Below, piece after piece: positions 6,949 to 11,915 of a stretch of DNA of 13,547 bases. The translations under genes and the position numbers were made by a program. This DNA is from Nostoc sp. CHAB 5715. GTDB taxonomy: Bacteria; Cyanobacteriota; Cyanobacteriia; Cyanobacteriales; Nostocaceae. The stretch spans positions 1-13,547 of the forward strand of contig NZ_JAIVFR010000063.1 in NCBI RefSeq assembly GCF_020829685.1. Reading direction: 5' to 3'. How positions within the stretch are numbered: position 1 is the stretch's first letter; each line of letters starts with the position of its first letter. Below the pieces are notes generated by a model. That model had not been told where the DNA came from and ran no database searches. It saw nothing but the letters and a program-made list of their open reading frames with translations.

Positions 6949-7554
6949 ATGTATCAAGACTTCCATGATATCGATGCAATCGAAGTGCAAGACACTGAGC
7001 AATACACAGTGCATTACACAGTAGATGACCTTACTGCACTTCTGAAGGTTAAACGCCGTCAAGTATTCAATTTGGTTAAGACGGTCAAGCAAGCTTACTT
7101 TTGGGAACCTGAAACAGTTTTTAATCCAAGCTTGGGTAAGTATTCAGAACGATGTTTAGTAGAGTTAAGGCGCGTGCAGACTTGCAAAACTTCATCTGAA
7201 TATATCGCGTTAGTGGCATCTGAAAACCAGAAACCACAGCAAGCCAACAAGACATCTACATCAGCATTGGTTCCCACACGGCACACAGAAGCACTTGAAA
7301 ATAAACTGGCAAATATCCAGAAGAACACCACAGCGCTAAACGTATCAGTTCAAGACCGAATCGCCGCTATCAAAGAACGGATTGCTACAGAAGCTAATCG
7401 CACCAAAAGTAATCAAACCGTGTTGGATGACTTGGAAGCACAACAGGCTATCACTCGTGGTATTGAAAAAGGTCTAAAGATTTTTGAATTGGAACAGCAA
7501 GCCGCCGCCGCCACAGTTGAGCAATTGACTCTTGAAAAATTACAACAACAGTAA
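6949..7554 (+). CDS. Putative HTH plus coiled-coil DNA-binding protein (201 aa)
   Basis: I do not recognise a named family. Residues 22-48 (HYTVDDLTALLKVKRRQVFNL onward) look like a helix-turn-helix in which KVKRRQVFNLVK is the recognition part. A Thr/Ser/Gln-rich linker follows at about 90-110, then a long, highly charged helix from about 112 to 200 with coiled-coil character, ending in a Gln/Ala-rich tail. HTH plus coiled coil is the general plan of plasmid KfrA-like and some phage regulatory proteins, but no specific match is claimed. I chose the ATG at 6949 because the in-frame ATG at 6880 lies inside the operator and upstream of the predicted transcription start. It is the first gene of the rightward operon, opposite the XRE regulator. 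Confidence 0.7.
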   Translation: MYQDFHDIDAIEVQDTEQYTVHYTVDDLTALLKVKRRQVFNLVKTVKQAYFWEPETVFNPSLGKYSERCLVELRRVQTCKTSSEYIALVASENQKPQQANKTSTSALVPTRHTEALENKLANIQKNTTALNVSVQDRIAAIKERIATEANRTKSNQTVLDDLEAQQAITRGIEKGLKIFELEQQAAAATVEQLTLEKLQQQ

Positions 7555-7567
7555 GGAACTTGAAGAA

Positions 7568-7756
7568 ATGAAAACTTTAAAACCTCAAGAACACAAGACA
7601 ACGTTTGAAATCACTCTAAAATTTGAAGTTTCGGGTATGACTGAAAAAGAAGCTAAAGATTACTTTTATAGCAAACTTTTATCAGGACAAATTGCAATTG
7701 CTTCTGACGAAAATCTAGCATTGGTAGATATTTCTGGTAATATTTCTGCTTCTTAA
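7568..7756 (+). CDS. Small hypothetical protein (62 aa)
   Basis: An unrecognised small acidic protein. The core reads as a strand (TTFEITLKFEV), a helix (TEKEAKDYFYSKLLSG) and a final strand (NLALVDISG), a compact beta-alpha-beta pattern. The ATG at 7568 is favoured over the one at 7532, which lies inside the preceding gene, because AAGGAA stands nine bases ahead of 7568. It begins 13 bases after the stop of the HTH/coiled-coil gene, so co-transcription is near certain. No function can be read from the sequence. Confidence 0.65.
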   Translation: MKTLKPQEHKTTFEITLKFEVSGMTEKEAKDYFYSKLLSGQIAIASDENLALVDISGNISAS

Positions 7757-7804
7757 AAGAGCCACTTTTTACCAATTCAATAGTCAAAATCAATAAATAA
7801 AGCA

Positions 7805-8065
7805 ATGCGAGTAACTATCAAACCACACTTAAAACACTACTTCTGCTTACTTCAAGAGCAACTAGAGTGTGATAACCCAAGCGAAGTTTTGAACTACCTA
7901 CTAACGGATTTAAAACTTAAAGGGTACTCATTCCTGGCTGATTATCAATACGTTCCAAATGTTCAAAAGCCAGTACAAAAAAATCAACCGTTACCACAAG
8001 ATGACATTCCACAGAATGAAGACCCGATAATTAAAAGGCTCTCAGCACTTCTAGAAGATTTTTAA
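7805..8065 (+). CDS. Small hypothetical protein, possible ribbon-helix-helix N-terminus (86 aa)
   Basis: The first 45 residues run as a short strand with alternating polar residues (MRVTIKP), a helix (HLKHYFCLLQEQL), a turn with NPSEV, and a second helix (LNYLLTDLKLKG). That order resembles a ribbon-helix-helix DNA-binding fold. The second half is a Pro/Gln-rich, probably unstructured stretch ending in a short acidic helix (IIKRLSALLEDF), which could be a partner-binding tail. The RHH reading is a pattern judgement, not a family match. The gene follows its neighbour after 48 bases, on the same strand, with a weak AAAG ahead of the ATG. Confidence 0.65.
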   Translation: MRVTIKPHLKHYFCLLQEQLECDNPSEVLNYLLTDLKLKGYSFLADYQYVPNVQKPVQKNQPLPQDDIPQNEDPIIKRLSALLEDF

Positions 8066-8092
8066 AAACTGTCCAAAACTGCTGTGAAAGTT

Positions 8093-8293
8093 ATGACCAA
8101 CGAACAAATCAAAGCAATTATCAAAGGCTGTGAAGCATCACTACAAATAGTTTTGAGTGATTCTAGCTATCAAAAAATCCAACAAAGTGACTGTTTCACA
8201 ACTAACAACGATTTAACTTTAGGTGACGCAATTCAAGCGCTAAACGAAGTTTTGGAAGGTATCAGCACAGTTGAATATTTTGAAGGCAATTAA
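8093..8293 (+). CDS. Small hypothetical protein (66 aa)
   Basis: An unrecognised, mostly helical acidic protein: a first helix (NEQIKAIIKGCEASLQIVL) and a second (TLGDAIQALNEVLEGI) are joined by a polar loop containing DCFTTNND. It has no membrane segment. A GTG at 8084 would add three residues, but the ATG at 8093 gives the more usual N-terminus; neither has a strong ribosome site. It lies 27 bases after the 86-aa gene in the same operon. Nothing in it identifies a role. Confidence 0.6.
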   Translation: MTNEQIKAIIKGCEASLQIVLSDSSYQKIQQSDCFTTNNDLTLGDAIQALNEVLEGISTVEYFEGN

Positions 8294-8302
8294 TACTTTT
8301 AA

Positions 8303-8337
8303 CAACTGCGATCGCCCTGAGAAAGTTTTCGCAGTTG
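8303..8337 (+). other. Intergenic hairpin carrying a HIP1 site
   Basis: CAACTGCGA (8303-8311) pairs perfectly with TCGCAGTTG (8329-8337) around a 17-nt loop. The cyanobacterial HIP1 core GCGATCGC (8308-8315) overlaps the left arm. No T run follows, so it is not a standard terminator. It may be an mRNA processing or stabilising hairpin between the 66-aa gene and the membrane peptide gene. Confidence 0.45.
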
Positions 8338-8368
8338 CCACAATCCAACCTACACAAGGAATTGAATC

Positions 8369-8524
8369 ATGAAAGTCGTGCAGAAGATCATAGCAGCTTT
8401 AATCATTATTAACACGCTTGGAAGCTTTTTTACTACTATTGGCGATTTAGCAGCAATCAAAGATGTACAAGCCGCTACGGTACAGCCAGAACAGCCCACA
8501 AATCGCGGTAATGGAAGGCGATAA
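8369..8524 (+). CDS. 51-aa small membrane or secreted peptide
   Basis: A short frame of 51 codons has a good ribosome site, AAGGAA (8356-8361), seven bases before its ATG. The N-terminus has positively charged residues (MKVVQK) followed by a hydrophobic helix, about residues 7-27 (IIAALIIINTLGSFFTTIG). The tail is polar and ends NRGNGRR. This is either a single-span membrane peptide with an outward tail or a short signal-peptide-bearing product. Only three bases separate its stop from the next start, and the next gene's ribosome site GGAAGG lies in its own last codons, so it is embedded in a coupled operon. It is easily missed because of its size. Its role is unknown; holin-like, toxin-like or anchoring roles are all open. 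Confidence 0.65.
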   Translation: MKVVQKIIAALIIINTLGSFFTTIGDLAAIKDVQAATVQPEQPTNRGNGRR

Positions 8525-8527
8525 AAG

Positions 8528-8716
8528 ATGGATGAACTAAGCAGCCAAATTACACAAGCTAAAACGGATGAGAAAGAGCTAAATCAAGTACTGAAAAAAT
8601 ATGATCTCGATGAAGAATTAGCACTCGAATTCAGCGAAATAGACAAAGCCTTTCATCAGTTACAAATTCGCTATCAGTCACTTGTAAATACCCGAAAATT
8701 CTTTAACCAGCAATAA
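8528..8716 (+). CDS. Small acidic coiled-coil protein (62 aa)
   Basis: This unrecognised 62-aa protein is almost wholly helical and acidic, with heptad-like spacing of Leu and Ile (for example LSSQITQAKTDEKELNQVL and FSEIDKAFHQLQIRYQSLV). That suggests a short coiled coil or helical hairpin. It has no Cys and no membrane segment. Translation is linked to the preceding membrane peptide: GGAAGG (8513-8518) stands nine bases before its ATG and inside the upstream gene. A partner role with the neighbouring coiled-coil proteins is a guess from context. Confidence 0.65.
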   Translation: MDELSSQITQAKTDEKELNQVLKKYDLDEELALEFSEIDKAFHQLQIRYQSLVNTRKFFNQQ

Positions 8717-8733
8717 AAAAGGAAGTAAATAAA

Positions 8734-9423
8734 ATGGCTAAAATCGATACTACAAAAGCAGCCGCTCAAGCTGTCGCTGAAAAGCTAGCTAAAAGAAATT
8801 CAAGCAACACTAATAGTTCGGCATCTAGCACGAATTCAAACAATTCAACTGTTTCTAATAATTCTACAATTCTTACAGACAAACACATCCCTGGTTTGCT
8901 AACTCTCACACCGGATTTAATACCGGGAATGATGTCAACATTCAAACCAGAAGATTACCGTATTAATGACCCTTTAAATCCTACTGAAACTCTCCCACAA
9001 GCCAGCCAAAGCCAGCTTGATAAAGGCATGAGAATCTATGAAAGTGCTACACGAGCGCTCAAATTAACGGGTGCTGCTTTAGATTTAACGCGCGAGAAAT
9101 TTACTATAATCGGTAAGCATTCTAAGGCTTTTGGTGCTGGCATCCAAGCGGCTACTGAAATTGAGAAAGTCAAAGGTAATTATCTTGACTATGCGAATCA
9201 AAAAGAAGTTACTACCCAAAAATCAGTTGTCTTGGATGTCAGCCAAGTTAAAACAATTGCAGATAGAAATATTGCAATTCATAGCAAAGACGAACTTAAT
9301 CAAAAGCTGTTACAAGCTCAAATAAAAGCCGAGGATTTACGACTAAGAACTGTTGAATCACAAGGAAAACTTGCAAGCTTTAAAGCACAGTTAGGCGATT
9401 ATCTGGAAGTCAAAGCTAATTAA
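8734..9423 (+). CDS. Hypothetical protein with Ser/Asn linker and C-terminal helices (229 aa)
   Basis: I do not recognise this protein. Residues 1-21 form an Ala/Lys-rich amphipathic helix. Residues 22-45 are a low-complexity Ser/Asn/Thr stretch, clearly a flexible linker. Residues 50-90 are Pro-rich with PGLLTLTPDLIPGMMSTF. The remainder, about 92-229, is predicted helical with a Gly/Ala-rich middle (KAFGAGIQAATEIEKV) and a charged C-terminal coiled-coil-like end. Hydrophobicity is too low for a true membrane span. The start has an excellent ribosome site (AAAAGGAAG, ending eight bases before the ATG), the best in the operon, suggesting high expression, as for a structural component. It is the last gene before the terminator at 9434-9472. 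Confidence 0.7.
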   Translation: MAKIDTTKAAAQAVAEKLAKRNSSNTNSSASSTNSNNSTVSNNSTILTDKHIPGLLTLTPDLIPGMMSTFKPEDYRINDPLNPTETLPQASQSQLDKGMRIYESATRALKLTGAALDLTREKFTIIGKHSKAFGAGIQAATEIEKVKGNYLDYANQKEVTTQKSVVLDVSQVKTIADRNIAIHSKDELNQKLLQAQIKAEDLRLRTVESQGKLASFKAQLGDYLEVKAN

Positions 9424-9433
9424 GCTCAGAACG

Positions 9434-9472
9434 TACTTGGCTAGCTCTAAAAATAGCCAAGTATTTTTTTTT
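9434..9472 (+). terminator. Rho-independent terminator of the rightward operon
   Basis: TACTTGGCTA (9434-9443) and TAGCCAAGTA (9454-9463) form a perfect 10-bp stem with a 10-nt loop, followed directly by nine T residues (9464-9472). It starts ten bases after the stop of the 229-aa gene. It closes the operon and separates it from the gene at 9521. Confidence 0.92.
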
Positions 9473-9520
9473 ATTTTACAGACATAAAGTAACTTGAAAT
9501 TAAGAATCCAAAAAAATCCG

Positions 9521-10111
9521 ATGAAACTTTCTCAAAAATTAGGGTTATCTGCTTTTAGTTTATGTGTTGGCTTGGCAATCGCTTCTAGTGGCTTCAAAAC
9601 CGATACAGTCAAGCTGATCTCTATACTTGGTTTAGGAGCATTACCAGCAAGTTTTATCACTTATCTAGTCACAGATTCCAAGTCTCAAAAACTGCTAAAC
9701 GATGCCGAAAACAAGAACAAAAAAGCGGGTGAGACACTAACTAAAGTTCTTCGAGAGTTCGACACTTGCAAGTCAAAACTAGCTACCGTTAACAGCCAAC
9801 TAGAATCATTGAAAGATGAACTCAAAGAAGCTAGAAGTACTATAAACTCGTTAGGTCACAACAAACTAGAGAATACGGGTTTAATCGCTCAATTGCAAGC
9901 CAAGTTAAATCAATTATCTACACAGACTCAAAAAGATGCCCAACGCATTGAATATCTAGAAAGTGAGACTGAGCAATGGGAATTTAACTTTAAATCTCAA
10001 GTAGACACTGAATCTAACAGACGTTTTCAACTTGCCAAGTCTCAGGAGTTAGAGAAAATTTATCAAGAGCATGACTTAATCACCCAGGAAGCAATGCAGT
10101 TATTTATGTGA
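9521..10111 (+). CDS. Two-TM membrane protein with long coiled coil (196 aa)
   Basis: Two hydrophobic segments at the N-terminus, about residues 7-24 (LGLSAFSLCVGLAIASS) and 30-51 (VKLISILGLGALPASFITYL), are joined by a short polar turn. From about 53 onward the chain is a long, charged, Leu/Asn/Gln-rich helix typical of a coiled coil. This would place a membrane hairpin with a long cytoplasmic rod. The family is not recognised. A TTG at 9494 would add nine residues, but the ATG at 9521 starts directly before the first membrane segment and is preferred. It follows the terminator at 9434-9472 by about 50 bases, so it may have its own promoter, which I could not pick out. A role in anchoring DNA or a complex to the membrane is speculation. 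Confidence 0.7.
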   Translation: MKLSQKLGLSAFSLCVGLAIASSGFKTDTVKLISILGLGALPASFITYLVTDSKSQKLLNDAENKNKKAGETLTKVLREFDTCKSKLATVNSQLESLKDELKEARSTINSLGHNKLENTGLIAQLQAKLNQLSTQTQKDAQRIEYLESETEQWEFNFKSQVDTESNRRFQLAKSQELEKIYQEHDLITQEAMQLFM

Positions 10112-10143
10112 TTTGAATCATAAAATAAACTTTTAGCTCAAGA

Positions 10144-10182
10144 TATGCTTCAAAAAGAGTTAACCATTTTATGCTTCAAAAA
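10144..10182. repeat. 13-bp direct repeat TATGCTTCAAAAA
   Basis: TATGCTTCAAAAA occurs at 10144-10156 and again at 10170-10182, 26 bases apart, in the gene-free stretch before the RHH gene. A possible -10 box TAGAAT (10195-10200) follows. The pair may be an activator or repressor site for that promoter. Confidence 0.5.
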
Positions 10183-10206
10183 TTAGAATCCAAGTAGAAT
10201 AATCTT

Positions 10207-10251
10207 CCATGTAATACACGGACAGGGGTAAACTAACGGTGTATTACATGG
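10207..10251. promoter_or_regulatory. Inverted pair of CCATGTAWTACACGG sites upstream of the RHH gene
   Basis: Site A is CCATGTAATACACGG (10207-10221). Site B is its inverted copy CGGTGTATTACATGG (10237-10251), which matches 14 of 15 positions. Their centres are 30 bp apart, about three helical turns, so a protein could bind both on one face. Site A lies just after a possible -10 box and site B covers the region of the RHH start codon, which is what an autoregulatory operator would look like. Confidence 0.75.
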
Positions 10252-10259
10252 AAAAGTTT

Positions 10260-10454
10260 ATGCGGAAACGAGATATTCAGGGAAAGTTTGCGCTCAAAAA
10301 TGATGATTACCGCCAAGTACGTTCTTTGAGATTGACTGATGAAACATGGAAGGCATTGGGTATAGCGGCTGAATGCTTGGGGTGTAGCCGAGCGGATTAT
10401 TTGGAAGAGATGGTAAAGAATAACCTTTTACCAAGTATTACACGGGTGAGGTAG
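10260..10454 (+). CDS. Ribbon-helix-helix (Arc/CopG-like) DNA-binding protein (64 aa)
   Basis: The small basic protein starts MRKRDIQGKF and then shows a beta strand with alternating residues (RQVRSLRLT). A first helix (DETWKALGIAAECLG) and a second introduced by CSRADYLEEMVKNN follow, the order and spacing of a ribbon-helix-helix dimer. Such proteins are autorepressors, antitoxins or partition factors. The ATGs at 10248 and 10260 and a GTG at 10239 are all in frame. I prefer 10260, because the earlier ones lie within repeat B and a purine run GGAAAAG precedes 10260. Two motif copies lie upstream and two downstream, one across the gene's own 3' end. It converges on the tnsC-like gene, so it may regulate either its own expression or the transposon. 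Confidence 0.75.
   Translation: MRKRDIQGKFALKNDDYRQVRSLRLTDETWKALGIAAECLGCSRADYLEEMVKNNLLPSITRVR
10431..10445. repeat. Third copy of the 15-bp motif, inside the RHH gene's 3' end
   Basis: CCAAGTATTACACGG differs from the consensus CCATGTAWTACACGG at one position, although it is also coding sequence for the last residues of the RHH protein. The G-rich flank (GTGAGG) is shared in character with copies A and D. Overlap with coding sequence makes its conservation notable. Confidence 0.65.
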
Positions 10455-10477
10455 TGAAAAATGTACGTCAGGCTCTC

Positions 10478-10492
10478 CCATGTATTACACGG
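10478..10492. repeat. Fourth copy of the 15-bp motif, between RHH and tnsC-like genes
   Basis: CCATGTATTACACGG lies 23 bases after the RHH stop and is followed by a G-rich run, as copy A is. It stands in the short gap between the convergent RHH and tnsC-like genes, where no promoter for either is expected. That hints at a role beyond simple autoregulation, such as a partition site or a transposase-binding end. Confidence 0.75.
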
Positions 10493-10539
10493 AAGGGGGA
10501 GGATTTTATAACTCTGTTAGCTCATGAATTTTTTGATGT

Positions 10540-11904
10540 TCACTGTTGTCCTACAGTATCTCGTTTGGGTTTACGTTGTCCGACACGCCCCGAAGACTTT
10601 TTAGGCGTTTGCTGTTGAGGGGGTGTTTCATCTGTCTTCTGTGCATCCGTGGGACTAGGGGTAATATTTGTTTCTAGTGGTGTCTCACTAATGGAAGAAT
10701 CATCTGGTTTTGTCTTCTTACGAGTTTGTTTTTTCTTAGGTACTGGTTCTATGGAAGTTTCACTTGGTGTCGCTTTATCTGTTTCATCATTGCTCTCAGG
10801 TGCAGGCTTTTTACGAGTCCGTTTCGCTTCTTGCGGGGATTTGTCAGATTTCGAGGGCGATGCAGCCGCAGTCGCCGCACCCACAGATAAATCCACCGCA
10901 GCTTTTGGTACAGATGTCGAACCCATGCCTATCTGTAGCAAATGCCACAAATGTTCACGGCGACTTTCCATGTAAGAGAGTTTTTGTTCCCCCTCAGTGG
11001 TATCCAAAGCCATGCGTTCACATTGGGCTAGTGTGAGGGTATGTTCATGCAGTCGTTCTAAACTCAAAGTATCGTGACCATCATGCAATGCCGCCGCCAC
11101 AGCCCGGATAAGCCAGTCCTTGAGTACCCCAACACAACCAATGGAACGCTCATAAAAATAAAGCCAATGCTGCATTAGCTCTTTTACATCCACATTCATC
11201 GGTACTTGCATCAGGAGTGCCAATAATGCAGCTTGAAAATCTTGGCGGTCTTGTTCATTTTGATACAAATAACGCGGAAAATGGATATCCAGTCCTCGCC
11301 GCGATGCTTGACCACTTAAATTACGGAAATTGAGCAGTTCGTAAGTCCCAATGAGAATGTGTAGCACACCCGTAACGTTGGTCATAGACTTAATCCAGTC
11401 CAACTGATCTAAAAGTTTACCAGCACTAGCACCAGTCCCAATCTTCATTAAGTGCTGTGCTTCATCCAAAATCACTGCTCGTACACCACGTTTGGTCATT
11501 ACCTCTTCTAATGCGTGACGCAGTTCAGGCGAATCATTAAACTGTGCTGTTTTAGTCCGGGAGCGTCCTTTTTTCTCCCAGGTCTGCTCCGCATCAATAT
11601 CTATCAGCATCCGCCGCTCATAGAATGGTTCTCCCAAAAGTTTTAGTGCAGTGCGGTAATAATCTGCCCGATTAAACACCCCACCGTCAGATGGTCGTGT
11701 TTCTAACAGCAATAATGGCATCGGGAGCTGACTGCCGTTACGATAGCTCAAGGAATTGGAAACACCGGGTAACGGTTCGGGTACATTCTCATTTAACCGT
11801 TTAGCAATCTGTCGAATCATCGTTGTTTTACCCACACCGCTTGGCCCATACACCAACACATGAGCAAATCCGGCGGGTTCTCGAATCGCACGCATCAACA
11901 ACAT
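10540..11904 (-). CDS. tnsC: TnsC/TniB-like AAA+ ATPase of a Tn7-like transposon
   Basis: TnsC-type ATPases form filaments on target DNA and pass the target choice to the transposase. Visible motifs, counted from the ATG at 11904: Walker A GPSGVGKTT (20-28), Walker B AVILDEAQH (Asp147, Glu148), sensor strand ILIGTYELL (183-191), Arg-rich SGQASRR near 197-203, and GCVGVLKDWL (256-265), typical of the TnsC/TniB group. From about residue 330 the chain becomes a Lys/Thr/Pro/Ser-rich tail with repeated RKK blocks, probably disordered and DNA-binding. The frame stays open upstream of the ATG and reads QFKEYAVLHPQLERVD, which looks like the real family N-terminus. It has no start codon before a stop at about 11973, so the gene seems to have lost its 5' end where it meets tnsB. 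No TniQ/TnsD gene follows. Confidence 0.85.
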   Translation of the reverse strand: MLLMRAIREPAGFAHVLVYGPSGVGKTTMIRQIAKRLNENVPEPLPGVSNSLSYRNGSQLPMPLLLLETRPSDGGVFNRADYYRTALKLLGEPFYERRMLIDIDAEQTWEKKGRSRTKTAQFNDSPELRHALEEVMTKRGVRAVILDEAQHLMKIGTGASAGKLLDQLDWIKSMTNVTGVLHILIGTYELLNFRNLSGQASRRGLDIHFPRYLYQNEQDRQDFQAALLALLMQVPMNVDVKELMQHWLYFYERSIGCVGVLKDWLIRAVAAALHDGHDTLSLERLHEHTLTLAQCERMALDTTEGEQKLSYMESRREHLWHLLQIGMGSTSVPKAAVDLSVGAATAAASPSKSDKSPQEAKRTRKKPAPESNDETDKATPSETSIEPVPKKKQTRKKTKPDDSSISETPLETNITPSPTDAQKTDETPPQQQTPKKSSGRVGQRKPKRDTVGQQ

Positions 11905-11915
11905 ATCTACTCGTT

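Noticed and set aside
7095..7601. Leftward frames of 78 and 62 codons with Cys-rich products, opposite the HTH/coiled-coil gene
   Set aside because: The Cys and Ala runs are the complement of Gln/Ala codons in the real gene; no promoter or ribosome site supports them.
10088..10135. Possible terminator hairpin after the two-TM protein gene (TTATGTGATT ... AATCATAA)
   Set aside because: The stem is short, AT-only and needs a bulge; no T run follows at the right place.
10207..10492. CRISPR array formed by the four CCATGTAWTACACGG copies
   Set aside because: The repeats are too short, one is inverted, spacings differ widely (15, 179 and 32 bases) and a gene lies between them; no cas gene is present.
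10649..11036. Rightward frames of 108 and 90 codons opposite the tnsC-like gene
   Set aside because: Both are antisense to the low-complexity Lys/Thr tail region, which generates open frames by composition. Neither has a domain or start signal.
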